Notes: generated by a model not told the origin, from the letters alone. A DNA stretch of 12,866 nt from Bacillota bacterium (GCA_017861475.1 JAGFXV010000034.1:1-12866), one strand, 5' to 3'; positions 1 through 7,159 are shown, counted from the stretch's first letter. Numbers and translations: made by a program.

Positions 1-116
1 CTGATCTTTCGAAAAAGATCATTTTTTCCTCGGATTCTCATCCAAGGTTTTTTCGCACTTCTTGTTCTCTTTGTTCTGTTTTATCAAGATCTCGCGCTTC
101 ACTCTCGTTCCGCGCA
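1..116 (-). other. Structured 5' leader of a leftward transcript, probably an rRNA operon leader
   Basis: This stretch follows the leftward promoter at 123-151 and has no reading frame. Read on the minus strand it folds into small hairpins: arms 28-35 and 40-47 (8 bp, including one G-U pair that would be a C-A mismatch in a plus-strand RNA, which supports minus-strand transcription), and arms 2-9 and 14-21 (8 bp). The minus-strand run CTTGATAAAACAGAACAA resembles the sequence found just upstream of 16S rRNA in many Firmicutes (of the type CTTTGAAAACTGAACAA). The rRNA itself would lie outside the window, so the rRNA identity is inference. The 2-21 hairpin followed by six T on the plus strand could instead be a terminator of a rightward gene. 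Confidence 0.4.
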
Positions 117-122
117 AGAATT

Positions 123-151
123 ATGATAACACCTGGACATTATTATGTCAA
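123..151 (-). promoter_or_regulatory. Sigma-A-type promoter reading left
   Basis: On the minus strand, TTGACA (146-151) is separated by exactly 17 bases from TATCAT (123-128). This is a near-consensus vegetative promoter. The start point should fall near 116. No gene lies between it and the left edge, so it serves something beyond position 1, plausibly an rRNA operon given the leader sequence. Confidence 0.65.
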
Positions 152-218
152 GATTTCTGACACGGTTTTTTTATATTCTTTGCTAAAGTATTTTCTTAAA
201 TTCAATTATTTTTCAAAT

Positions 219-249
219 AATTAAGACCCCCGCTACAGGGGTCTTAATT
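219..249 (-). terminator. Terminator after the oxidoreductase operon
   Basis: A perfect 12-bp inverted repeat (arms 219-230 and 238-249, loop of 7) lies 10 bases after the stop codon of the delta subunit. The stem has a run of four G-C pairs. The U tract on the minus strand is poor (ATTATTTG), so termination efficiency is uncertain. It separates the operon from the promoter at 123-151. Confidence 0.7.
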
Positions 250-259
250 GTTCAATATT

Positions 260-523
260 CTATCCGACTTTTTGTTTCTTTTTCTTTATTATTGAAATCG
301 CACAATCGGGACAAACCATTTCGCAAATACTGCAGGCAATGCAACTATCCTCGTCTTTTGGTTTGACTGTAGGTGTGCCGTATACACCCAGTTTATCTGA
401 CCAAACGATAACCTGATTAGGGCATTTTTCCTTGCACAACCCGCAGCCTTTGCAGAATTCCGGGAATATATTGAAGGTTGCTTTATCCAGTTCAAAACTT
501 ATTGCTTCAGCTTCTTTAGGCAT
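260..523 (-). CDS. 2-oxoacid:ferredoxin oxidoreductase, delta (ferredoxin-like) subunit
   Basis: This 87-residue protein carries two classic 4Fe-4S motifs, CKGCGLCKEKCP and CIACSICEMVCP, as in a bacterial-type 2[4Fe-4S] ferredoxin. In four-subunit 2-oxoacid oxidoreductases (Kor, Vor, Por delta) such a subunit passes electrons from the catalytic alpha/beta dimer to free ferredoxin in the cytoplasm. It is the last gene of the operon; its ATG overlaps the end of the gamma subunit by 8 bases, indicating translational coupling, with the RBS-like GGAAGGGG inside the gamma coding region. A lysine-rich tail (KKKKQK) ends the protein. Length and motif spacing are normal for the family. Confidence 0.9.
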   Translation of the reverse strand: MPKEAEAISFELDKATFNIFPEFCKGCGLCKEKCPNQVIVWSDKLGVYGTPTVKPKDEDSCIACSICEMVCPDCAISIIKKKKQKVG

Positions 524-1103
524 TGATCGCCACCCCTTCCTTAAGGGATTTTTCAGCCATTTCCCGCCCTATTTCCAGAGCTTTAAAGTTCAGTTCTCTT
601 AGTTTAGGGTCTTTTTCGAACTTATAGCCCAGTTTGTGTTCCAGGGCAGCCTTGGCAGCTTCGAAGCTTACCACATTGCTGAGTCCAATTACAGCCCCCA
701 TAATAATGATATTAAACACTCTGGGGTGCAGTTCGTTGTTGGCAGTATCAATAGCCGGCAGGGCTATGATCTGCTTTGCTTGCTGCGGCAGTTCTTCCGC
801 TTCAACTTTAAAGCTGCTGTCATATACATAAAGGGTTTCCGCTCCGGAATAGCTGATTGTCCTGGCTACAGCTCTCTCACTCAAAGCGATAACGATGTCG
901 GCTTTTTGAAATTTGGGAGCACCGATTCTTTTATCACTGAATTGCAGAAAAGCTATTGATACTCCGCCTCTTTGCTCCAATCCGAAGTTAGGGATATATA
1001 ATGCCTGTTGATTTTCATTATAGGCAGCTTCAGCTAATATTTCTGCTATTGATTGTACACCTTGTCCGCCTTCTCCTGCCAAGGCAATTCTTACTAAAGC
1101 CAT
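516..1103 (-). CDS. 2-oxoacid:ferredoxin oxidoreductase, gamma subunit
   Basis: This 195-residue protein starts with the family signature GEGGQGVQSIAEILAEAA (residues about 10-27), typical of the gamma domain (POR/KOR gamma, catalytic-domain superfamily), and continues with a conserved NFGLEQRGG-type segment. The gamma subunit helps assemble the enzyme and, in related enzymes, contributes to the CoA and subunit interface. Its ATG overlaps the stop codon of the beta gene in the arrangement TAATG, and its 3' end overlaps the delta gene by 8 bases, so beta, gamma and delta are tightly coupled. Length matches stand-alone gamma subunits. Substrate cannot be read from this subunit. Confidence 0.9.
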   Translation of the reverse strand: MALVRIALAGEGGQGVQSIAEILAEAAYNENQQALYIPNFGLEQRGGVSIAFLQFSDKRIGAPKFQKADIVIALSERAVARTISYSGAETLYVYDSSFKVEAEELPQQAKQIIALPAIDTANNELHPRVFNIIIMGAVIGLSNVVSFEAAKAALEHKLGYKFEKDPKLRELNFKALEIGREMAEKSLKEGVAINA

Positions 1104-1852
1104 TATTTATCCCCCTTTCCAAAAGGAGTCTTAAGTTCTCCAACCGGGAAATATTTCTCCATTTCGTCTTCAAGGAAGTTCCATGTCTGTTGGGCATTCG
1201 TTCGCCAGTTGGTGGGGCAGGTGGAAAGAACCTCGACAAATGAGAAGCCATTGCCTTCCATCTGGTTTCTTAATGCACTTTTAATGTATTTTTTCAATTG
1301 TTTATATTTTGAAACCGTGGCCCGGGCCACATATGCACTGTCCGGGGTTAATTGGGCTATAAATTCCGGTCCCATGGTGGGATATCCGGTCAGTTCGGGG
1401 TCCCTGCCGTAGGGTGAGGTTTCCGTCTTCTGTCCCGGCAGGGTGGTAGGAGCCATCTGTCCTCCGGTCATACCATAGTTGGTGTTATTGACCAGGATCA
1501 AAGTGACCTTTTCATTTCTTACTGCTGAGTTAAGCAAATGCTGGGACCCGATTGAATAGCCTCCACCATCGCCCATGTAACCAACACAAACCAATTCGGG
1601 CCGGGATCTTTTTATACCTACCATTACCGGAGTAGTTCTGCCATGATGGGTCTGGGTGCTATCGCAGGCGAAGAAGTTCCAAGACAGCAGCGAACATCCA
1701 ATGTCGCAGCCAAATATAACCTGATCCTGAATTTCCAGTTCATCTATTACTTCTCCCAGCGCCTTGAGCACAATTCCATGTCCGCAGCCGGGACAAAATT
1801 TATGCGGTTTGCTGGGCAGATACCATGATTTTGGGATTGCTTGAACAGCCAT
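1103..1852 (-). CDS. 2-oxoacid:ferredoxin oxidoreductase, beta subunit (thiamine diphosphate-binding)
   Basis: This 249-residue protein holds the thiamine diphosphate site: GDGG at about residues 95-98 followed by VNNTNYGMTGGQ near 121-132, the usual GDG...NN pattern with the KorB-type GMTGGQ ending. Cysteines in CPGCGHG (20 and 23), GCSLL (53) and STCP (about 211) fit the ligands of the 4Fe-4S cluster of the beta subunit. With alpha it catalyses oxidative decarboxylation of a 2-oxoacid to an acyl-CoA, reducing ferredoxin; the reverse reaction is possible in anaerobes. The start is well set by AAGGAGG about 8 bases upstream. It lies 15 bases after alpha. The substrate (2-oxoglutarate, branched-chain 2-oxoacid or other) is not decided by sequence inspection. 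Confidence 0.92.
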   Translation of the reverse strand: MAVQAIPKSWYLPSKPHKFCPGCGHGIVLKALGEVIDELEIQDQVIFGCDIGCSLLSWNFFACDSTQTHHGRTTPVMVGIKRSRPELVCVGYMGDGGGYSIGSQHLLNSAVRNEKVTLILVNNTNYGMTGGQMAPTTLPGQKTETSPYGRDPELTGYPTMGPEFIAQLTPDSAYVARATVSKYKQLKKYIKSALRNQMEGNGFSFVEVLSTCPTNWRTNAQQTWNFLEDEMEKYFPVGELKTPFGKGDK

Positions 1853-1867
1853 TATTCTACCTCCTTT

Positions 1868-2956
1868 CTACAAAACAGACTTAACTTTATCGATAAGATC
1901 GCTTTCAATAATTCCAACCCCAGGCATAAACAGCGTTTCAATTTTAACTGTTTCACCGTAGATTTCCTGTTTAACCAAGCGCTCCAGCTGACCAATGGCT
2001 GATTCTGCTATCAGTAGCTTTTTCGCACCGCTTTTGGCAATGGCTGCACGCAGTTCCTGTTGAGGGAAAGGTCTTAAGGTTATCGGCCTGAAATATCCGG
2101 CTTTGATTCCCTGTGCACGTAAGGCCTTTACTGCGTCATCGGCAGCCCTGGATACAACTCCGTGGGTCACTAAAATGATATCTGCATCCTCACAGAATTT
2201 TTCATCATACTCTGTAATCTGAGGGGCCAAAGCATCATACTCAGCTTGAACTTTCGTTATTACTTCATATAATTCTTCTTCCAGGCTGTATATATTACAA
2301 AGGTGGCTGGGACCACGATCTTGACCAATTTTGCCGCCCAAGCCAATCAAAGGATAAGCTTCTTCCATTTTAATGCCACGGCTTTCAGGGTCATACATTT
2401 CCAGGGGTTCGCGCATCTTGGCCTGATATCCGTCTCCGAGGATAAATACCGGAAATCTGAACTTCCAGGCAGTATTAAAACCCTTAATGATATAATCAAA
2501 AATTTCCTGATGGGTGGAGGTTGAATAAACAATACGGTGCCCTTCACCATTGCCTCCATAAGTTGTGAGCGACACTTCCTGTTGGGAATAGACAACTGTT
2601 CCCGATGAAGGTCCGCCGCGCTGCTGAATGATTGCCAACAATGGTAAACGCATAGCCTCCGCCATACCAAAAGGCTCCTGCATCAAGACATTACCTGGAC
2701 CGGCAGTAGCTGTAAATGCTTTTTTGCCACTTTGTACTCCGCCGCAAACGGTGAACCCAGCGGAAAGTTCGTCTTCCGTCTGTAAAAATCCCTTGCCATA
2801 TTTGGGTGCCATTCGCGTCCAATAATGCATGATTTCATTCTGGGGGGTGATAGGATAGCCAAACATTATGTCTGCGCCTGCTGCCAAACAAGCCCAAGCG
2901 GCAGCTTCGTTGCCAGTCATAAATGACTTTTTGCTCTCGCCAATTACTCTCTCCAT
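1868..2956 (-). CDS. 2-oxoacid:ferredoxin oxidoreductase, alpha subunit (KorA/VorB family)
   Basis: This 362-residue protein begins with the pyrimidine-binding domain of the family: GNEAAAWACLAAGADIMFGY followed by PITPQNE (about residues 15-41), an activating glutamate region TEDELSAGF (60-68), ATAGPGN (83-89) and QRGGPSSGT (112-120). The C-terminal half (from about 250) matches the transketolase C-terminal-like domain that contacts the CoA site. Length fits KorA/VorB subunits without a fused gamma domain. An RBS GGAGG lies 12 bases before the ATG, slightly long. The segment after QRGGPSSGT (SQQEVSLTTYGGNGEGHR) departs from what I recall of both KorA and VorB, so the substrate is left open. 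Confidence 0.9.
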   Translation of the reverse strand: MERVIGESKKSFMTGNEAAAWACLAAGADIMFGYPITPQNEIMHYWTRMAPKYGKGFLQTEDELSAGFTVCGGVQSGKKAFTATAGPGNVLMQEPFGMAEAMRLPLLAIIQQRGGPSSGTVVYSQQEVSLTTYGGNGEGHRIVYSTSTHQEIFDYIIKGFNTAWKFRFPVFILGDGYQAKMREPLEMYDPESRGIKMEEAYPLIGLGGKIGQDRGPSHLCNIYSLEEELYEVITKVQAEYDALAPQITEYDEKFCEDADIILVTHGVVSRAADDAVKALRAQGIKAGYFRPITLRPFPQQELRAAIAKSGAKKLLIAESAIGQLERLVKQEIYGETVKIETLFMPGVGIIESDLIDKVKSVL

Positions 2957-3004
2957 TTATATAACGCACCTCCTATTAAACAAATTTTAAACTGATCAAA
3001 TAAA

Positions 3005-3685
3005 CTACCACATTGCTGCAGGCATATGGCGCTTAATATATTTGACCGGTAAACCAAAGTTATTCACATTACTGTCTTTGAGTTCTTCAACAATTGCTAC
3101 ATATATAATAGGTAACTGCAGGATCCGGGCTGCTTCTACAATGATTTCGTTGCCGGCGGATATGATTTCTGGAGTTGTTTCATCTCCCATATGAGTATTG
3201 GCTACAATTGCATCTACTCTTCCCAAACCCTCAACATATTCTAAAATCCTGTCGAGTGAATTGGTCATTGGACGTGATGCATTCAGAACTGCTATGACTT
3301 TTAATTCGGGAGTCTGATCAATATCCTCAACCAAATTGAGTGTTTGTGCTCCGAATACCCCATAACCAATATCCAGGATAATATCGCCCTCATTTCGCAA
3401 AGCCCATCGTGCCCGGGGGATTAGCATGGCTCCGGTTTCCCCCAGTCCGAATGAATCTTCCCGAGAGCTACTGATTACATTTAAGTTCAGCTTTTCCAAC
3501 TGATTTTTAATTGGCCTTAAAGTATAAAAAGGCTCCACTGTATCCAGATCGACCAGAGTGACCCGCCGACCTTGATTGCTCAGTTCCAGAGCCCTATTGA
3601 TAGCCATTTCACTTTTGCCGCTGGCGTATTCTCCAATATATGCTTCAACTATTCTGGAATTTTCCTCAAACGTGAATATCAACAC
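3005..3685 (-). CDS. P-loop NTPase of the oxidoreductase operon, function unknown
   Basis: About 226 residues. A Walker A motif GEYASGKS sits at residues 18-25, followed by RRVTLVDLDTVEPFYTLRP (about 40-58), reminiscent of the beta-strand after the P-loop in ParA/MinD/CobQ-like ATPases, and ILDIGYGVFGAQTL near 102-115, which could be the Walker B/switch segment. No membrane segment or signal peptide. It is the first gene of the operon, 48 bases ahead of the alpha subunit, so a role in cofactor or cluster insertion or in assembly of the enzyme is plausible but only inference. The start is uncertain: the GTG at 3685 overlaps the only good RBS (AGGAGG), and the next in-frame candidate, TTG at 3682, lies only two bases after it. 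Confidence 0.75.
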   Translation of the reverse strand: MLIFTFEENSRIVEAYIGEYASGKSEMAINRALELSNQGRRVTLVDLDTVEPFYTLRPIKNQLEKLNLNVISSSREDSFGLGETGAMLIPRARWALRNEGDIILDIGYGVFGAQTLNLVEDIDQTPELKVIAVLNASRPMTNSLDRILEYVEGLGRVDAIVANTHMGDETTPEIISAGNEIIVEAARILQLPIIYVAIVEELKDSNVNNFGLPVKYIKRHMPAAMW

Positions 3686-3765
3686 CTCCTGCGTGTTTGC
3701 GGCGGGGCAAGATGAATGATAATGCCTTGTCCGTTTTTTATTATTTTTTTAATGTAGCTTTTCTA

Positions 3766-3794
3766 AGTATAAATTAGTCATTAATGTGCGTCAA
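3766..3794 (-). promoter_or_regulatory. Promoter of the oxidoreductase operon
   Basis: On the minus strand, TTGACG (3789-3794) and TATACT (3766-3771) are separated by 17 bases. The start point would be near 3759, giving a leader of about 75 bases before the P-loop gene. It lies in the 309-base gene-free stretch 3686-3994. The right arm of this promoter is covered by the inverted repeat at 3783-3829, suggesting repression or other control. Confidence 0.6.
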
Positions 3795-3829
3795 TATTAA
3801 AGTTTAATCGTTTAAATAATACGCACATT
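3783..3829. repeat. Inverted repeat overlapping the -35 box, operator-like
   Basis: AATGTGCGT (3783-3791) is repeated in inverted orientation as ACGCACATT (3821-3829), with a 29-base AT-rich spacer that is itself partly symmetrical. The left arm overlaps the -35 hexamer of the oxidoreductase promoter; the right arm lies about 30 bases upstream of it. This spacing, around three to four helical turns between arm centres, suits a dimeric or looping regulator. No regulator gene is adjacent, and the binding protein is unknown. Confidence 0.5.
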
Positions 3830-3941
3830 TATGTATTGTTCATCCTAAAGCCATTATGTTTTGTCATTTATAACCCGGAAATTGTTTATTAAGTTGTAAT
3901 CTATCCTATAATAATATTCCACAGTTTTATTATTTAACTCG

Positions 3942-3966
3942 AAAAGGCGGATCATCTCCGCCTTTT
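3942..3966 (-). terminator. Terminator of the dnaX-bofA operon
   Basis: A 9-bp stem (AAAAGGCGG at 3942-3950 and CCGCCTTTT at 3958-3966) with a 7-base loop lies about 30 bases beyond the bofA stop. The arms provide T tracts in both directions, so it could act bidirectionally, but only the minus-strand operon ends here. Confidence 0.8.
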
Positions 3967-3994
3967 TCTTTTAAATATATAGTTATGATTTCTA

Positions 3995-4258
3995 TTAAAT
4001 TAACAGTTGAAAACAAATCAGCAGCAGGATTCCTGGGACCCCTAAAAAACCAGCAATTAAAACTGTCAACACATTAAGGGGCAGGCTGAAATCAAAATAT
4101 GCTCCGATATAATTGGCAAGCATTAGCAGAACCAAGCCTATAATAGAATTTATAACCAGTTTCCATACTAATTTAAGCGGTTGCATTATCAGTTTGGCAA
4201 TAATAAATATAATTACCAGGAGAAATAATATTGCCATCACTAAATTTGCTGTTGCCAA
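3995..4258 (-). CDS. bofA: BofA family protein, pro-sigma-K processing inhibitor
   Basis: An 87-residue integral membrane protein with three hydrophobic stretches (about residues 5-27, 33-51 and 60-87) and the family's C-terminal signature AGFLGVPGILLL. In Bacillus subtilis, BofA sits in the outer forespore membrane with SpoIVFA and holds the SpoIVFB protease inactive until sigma-K activation. In Clostridia the gene is kept even where that checkpoint differs, so the role here is inferred from family. It is the last gene of the dnaX-ybaB-recR-yaaL-bofA run; its ATG directly abuts the stop of the gene before it. Presence supports a spore-forming host. Confidence 0.85.
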   Translation of the reverse strand: MATANLVMAILFLLVIIFIIAKLIMQPLKLVWKLVINSIIGLVLLMLANYIGAYFDFSLPLNVLTVLIAGFLGVPGILLLICFQLLI

Positions 4259-4531
4259 CTAAAATTCCCCTCCTTCGGTCCCTAATAGTTCTCGTTTCTC
4301 CTGTTCTTTAAGTTTCTTTAACAGGTATCCGTATCTTTTTTCGGCCGCATTGACGGTAAATACAGCGTAATCAACCATATCCTCTTCGTCGGCCTGGGAA
4401 AGAACCTGATAGGCATGCCGGAGTTCATCTCCAGCTGCTTTAACTATTTCCGGGTTGATTTTTGTTCCTTTGGACAAAGCAAAAGGTTTTGAACCAATCC
4501 TTAAACACTTACACTTGAAGAAGCCGCACAC
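4259..4531 (-). CDS. YaaL-type small protein (DUF2508-like)
   Basis: A 90-residue, soluble, largely helical and charged protein, with a helical segment about residues 28-80 (KAAGDELRHAYQVLSQADEE and onwards to AEKRYGYLLKKLKEQEKREL). Position between recR and bofA is where Firmicutes carry yaaL, of unknown function, and the composition fits. The start is GTG at 4531, set by AGGAGG 8 bases upstream; the nearby ATG right after that RBS is in another frame and stops after 12 codons. The N-terminus is cysteine-rich (CGFFKCKC), which is unusual and could bind a metal or be surface chemistry without meaning. The call rests mainly on position. Confidence 0.7.
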   Translation of the reverse strand: MCGFFKCKCLRIGSKPFALSKGTKINPEIVKAAGDELRHAYQVLSQADEEDMVDYAVFTVNAAEKRYGYLLKKLKEQEKRELLGTEGGEF

Positions 4532-4554
4532 TCTGCCATCCTCCTGGTAATTAA

Positions 4555-4578
4555 TGCAGTGATTTCCATTTCACTGCA
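4555..4578. repeat. Intercistronic hairpin between recR and yaaL
   Basis: TGCAGTGA (4555-4562) and TCACTGCA (4571-4578) form a perfect 8-bp stem with an 8-base loop, extendable by one pair. There is no T tract on either side, so it is not an obvious terminator; it could protect or process the operon mRNA. Confidence 0.5.
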
Positions 4579-4598
4579 TAATATGCCAGGGTTTTGTT

Positions 4599-5195
4599 TT
4601 ATATGCATTCTTTTCTGCCTTCAATGGCCATTCGCAAAGTAATTTCATCGGCAAATTCAATGTCGCCGCCCACGGGCAGGCCATGCGCCAGACGTGTTAC
4701 TTTAATTCCCTGTCGGGTTAAAGTGACTGCCAAGTATCTGGATAATACTTCTCCATCCATATCCGGATTAAAAGCCAAAATTACTTCTTTTATGTCTCCC
4801 TGGTCAAGCAGTTGATTGAGCGGCTGGAGATTAATATCCCCCAAGTCAATGTCGTCCATTAAGTTAAAATTACGGTTGAGGGCAAAATATCGCCCTCGAT
4901 AACCGCTTTTCTCCAAGGCAATAATGTCACTGCTGTCAGCGACCAGACATAGTAAATTCCTGTCCCGAGAGGTATCCCGGCATATGATACAGGGATCTTC
5001 ATCGGTCAGGAAACCGCAGTGCGGGCAGGGGAAAACCTTTTCCCGGGCAGCAACAATTGACTGTGCCAGTTGTCGTGCTTCGTCAGGCGGCATCTTTAGA
5101 ATAAAAAGCGCCAGTCGCTGCGCTGTCTTGGGCCCAATGCCCGGCAGCTTCTGCAGTCGATCAATAAGATTCTCTAACGGCCGGGCCAATCTCAT
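4599..5195 (-). CDS. recR: Recombination mediator RecR
   Basis: 198 residues, the normal RecR length. Order of parts: helix-hairpin-helix region (about 10-26, RLQKLPGIGPKTAQRLA), a four-cysteine zinc finger (C57, C60, C69, C72 in CPHCGFLTDEDPCIIC), a Toprim domain from about 80 (LLCLVADSSDIIALEKSG) and the C-terminal Walker B-like region (AFNPDMDGEVLSRYLA, then HGLPVGGDIEFADEITL). With RecO and RecF it loads RecA at gaps. Start ATG at 5195 has GAGGAG about 10 bases upstream. The gene follows ybaB by 21 bases, the standard dnaX-ybaB-recR arrangement. In NPDMDGE the family more often shows NPTxEGE, a minor variation. Confidence 0.97.
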   Translation of the reverse strand: MRLARPLENLIDRLQKLPGIGPKTAQRLALFILKMPPDEARQLAQSIVAAREKVFPCPHCGFLTDEDPCIICRDTSRDRNLLCLVADSSDIIALEKSGYRGRYFALNRNFNLMDDIDLGDINLQPLNQLLDQGDIKEVILAFNPDMDGEVLSRYLAVTLTRQGIKVTRLAHGLPVGGDIEFADEITLRMAIEGRKECI

Positions 5196-5216
5196 GATTC
5201 CAACTCCTCGGCAATC

Positions 5217-5546
5217 CTAAAAACCAGGAATATTGAGTCCACCGGTAATTTTGGACATTTCACCGGAAACCATTTCCTGAGATTGTTTGATGGCATCATT
5301 AATAACCGCCAGAATCAGATCTTCCAGCATTTCAACATCCTCAGGATCAACCACTTCCGGTTTTATTTTAATTTCAAGCACTTCCTGCCGGCCGTTGACC
5401 TTGGCGGTGATTGCTCCGCCGCCGGCTGAGGCTTCTACGATCCTCTCCTGTAATTCTTCCTGCATTTTCGCCATCTGTTCCTGCATTTTCTTGGCCTGCT
5501 TGATCATTTGATTCATATTGGCTCCGCCGCCAGGATTAAACTTCAT
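5217..5546 (-). CDS. ybaB: YbaB/EbfC family nucleoid-associated protein
   Basis: 109 residues, standard length. A glycine-rich start (MKFNPGGGANMNQM) leads into a long helix with repeated K/Q/M residues (IKQAKKMQEQMAKMQEELQ), then the signature EASAGGGAITAKVNGRQEV and a second helix (EDVEMLEDLILAVINDAIKQ), ending in GGLNIPGF. Homologues form tweezer-like dimers that bind DNA. It lies between dnaX (14 bases) and recR (21 bases). GGAGG 8-9 bases before the ATG fixes the start. Confidence 0.96.
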   Translation of the reverse strand: MKFNPGGGANMNQMIKQAKKMQEQMAKMQEELQERIVEASAGGGAITAKVNGRQEVLEIKIKPEVVDPEDVEMLEDLILAVINDAIKQSQEMVSGEMSKITGGLNIPGF

Positions 5547-5560
5547 ATCTATTATCCTCC

Positions 5561-7054
5561 TTAATCTTTTATATCAATATTTTCTTTGCCGAAATACTCA
5601 ATTGCCTTCTGCAAAACAATATCATTGGTCTGCTTTTCATCTAAAAACAGGAACTGTATTTCCATTTCACGATTGAAAATATCTTTAATTACCTGATCCA
5701 GTATTTCCCGGTTGGTTTTTTCTTCCATTCTCTCCTTGTGGAACCGATAGCCTTTCGTATAACCTATATACATGGTATCGCCTTTGGTCCCCAGTAACTT
5801 GCCCTGTACCAGCAATGCGTGGGTTGGAACCTTCTTTTCCTTTACCCCGGCCAAAATGCGGTTCCAGAGTATATCCCGGGCGTCATTTTTGTCCTGCTTG
5901 TCTCTGACCGGTGCAGATTCTTTTCTTCTTGGCTCAGCAGATATTTCAGATTTATTTTTCTGCTCAGTAAACACCGCCATCATTTCCAAAAATGTGATTT
6001 CCAACAGGAATCTCTGACCTTCACTGAATCTTAGTTTTTCTCCCAGATCCATTGTCATCCGCAGCAATTGAAGGATCTGATCTTTATCAGCCTGCCGCGC
6101 CTGTTGCATAAGCCGCTCACGATTGGGTTCGCTTACGATCAGAAATTCCGCTTTGTTGCCAATCAGCTTACCCAGCAGGAGATCACGCAAATACAAAGAA
6201 CATTCCCTTACCAGTTGGGCACTTTCTTTGCCCTGGCTAACAGAAATGTTGATTTTCTCTACCAATGCTTCCGGCTCCTTGCCTAATACGGCATCGAAAA
6301 TATCGGCCACAAAATTATCATCAACCAAGCCTAAAACTTCAAGTACATCCTCTTTTCCGATATCACTTTCCTTGAACGAATACACCTGGTCCAACATGCC
6401 CAGAGCGTCACGCATACCGCCATTAGCACGACGGGCAATCAATTCCAACGCATCATCCTCCATGGCCATGCCAAAACTATTGGCTGCATCCCTCAATCGG
6501 GCAATAATCTGACTGGAACTCAAACGTCTAAAATTAAAACGCTGACAGCGAGAAATGATCGTGCTGGGAATTTTCTGCGGTTCGGTAGTGGCTAAAATAA
6601 AAAGCACTGAATCTGGAGGTTCTTCCAGTGTTTTCAGCAGTGCATTAAATGCTTCCGTTGTCAGCATGTGGACTTCATCAATTATGTATACTTTTTTCTT
6701 GCCTTGCGCCGGCATGACACGTACCCGTTCACGCAGGTCGCGGATCTCGTCGATCCCTCGGTTGGAAGCCGCATCTATTTCAATAACATCCATAAAATTG
6801 CCATTGTTAATATCCTGGCAGGCAGAGCATTGATTGCACGGTTCTCCATAGGCAGGATGTTCACAATTAACCGCTTTGGCAACTATTTTGGCAATACTGG
6901 TTTTACCTGTACCTCTGGGACCTGAAAAAATATAGGCATGGGTGAGACGATCTTCCCGGATTGCATTCTGCAAAGCGGTAACAGTTTGTTCCTGACCAAC
7001 CACTTCGTTAAAGGTTTGCGGACGCCAAACCCTGTACAATGCCAGATACGCCAT
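5561..7054 (-). CDS. dnaX: DNA polymerase III subunit gamma/tau
   Basis: 497 residues. The AAA+ clamp-loader module shows Walker A GPRGTGKT (45-52), a four-cysteine zinc module (C64, C73, C76, C79), Walker B IIDEVHML (124-131), sensor and arginine finger ATTEPQKIPSTIISRCQRF (155-173), then the lid and oligomerisation domains to about 360. A charged linker (365-395) leads to a short C-terminal domain that would contact the polymerase. It is shorter than the about 560-residue B. subtilis protein. I saw no slippery run at the place where a shorter gamma form would be produced. Start ATG has AAGGGGGG about 7 bases upstream. First gene of the dnaX-bofA operon, directly downstream of the SRP RNA, a common Firmicutes order. 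Confidence 0.97.
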   Translation of the reverse strand: MAYLALYRVWRPQTFNEVVGQEQTVTALQNAIREDRLTHAYIFSGPRGTGKTSIAKIVAKAVNCEHPAYGEPCNQCSACQDINNGNFMDVIEIDAASNRGIDEIRDLRERVRVMPAQGKKKVYIIDEVHMLTTEAFNALLKTLEEPPDSVLFILATTEPQKIPSTIISRCQRFNFRRLSSSQIIARLRDAANSFGMAMEDDALELIARRANGGMRDALGMLDQVYSFKESDIGKEDVLEVLGLVDDNFVADIFDAVLGKEPEALVEKINISVSQGKESAQLVRECSLYLRDLLLGKLIGNKAEFLIVSEPNRERLMQQARQADKDQILQLLRMTMDLGEKLRFSEGQRFLLEITFLEMMAVFTEQKNKSEISAEPRRKESAPVRDKQDKNDARDILWNRILAGVKEKKVPTHALLVQGKLLGTKGDTMYIGYTKGYRFHKERMEEKTNREILDQVIKDIFNREMEIQFLFLDEKQTNDIVLQKAIEYFGKENIDIKD

Positions 7055-7086
7055 TTACATGCCCCCCTTCATATATAAACTATTTT

Positions 7087-7115
7087 ATCTTATTCAAGGC
7101 ACTTGTAATAGACAA
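7087..7115 (-). promoter_or_regulatory. Possible dnaX operon promoter
   Basis: Minus strand TTGTCT (7110-7115), 17 bases, TAAGAT (7087-7092). It sits just after the SRP RNA terminator and about 30 bases ahead of the dnaX start. The -10 match is moderate, so this is a candidate only. Confidence 0.35.
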
Positions 7116-7123
7116 AAGCTTAT

Positions 7124-7147
7124 AAAAAATGCAGGGACTCACCCTGC
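7124..7147 (-). terminator. Terminator of the SRP RNA gene
   Basis: GCAGGG and CCCTGC (7142-7147 and 7131-7136) form a 6-bp GC-rich stem with a 5-base loop, followed on the minus strand by ATTTTTTAT (to 7124). This is a classic intrinsic terminator about 15 bases past the closing stem of the RNA. Confidence 0.85.
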
Positions 7148-7159
7148 TGTAGCTGCTTA

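Noticed and set aside
6669..6720. A-rich run in dnaX (AAGAAAAAAG) as a programmed frameshift site
   Set aside because: It lies near codon 120 within the AAA+ domain and in the wrong phase for a -1 slip, so it would not produce a gamma-like product.
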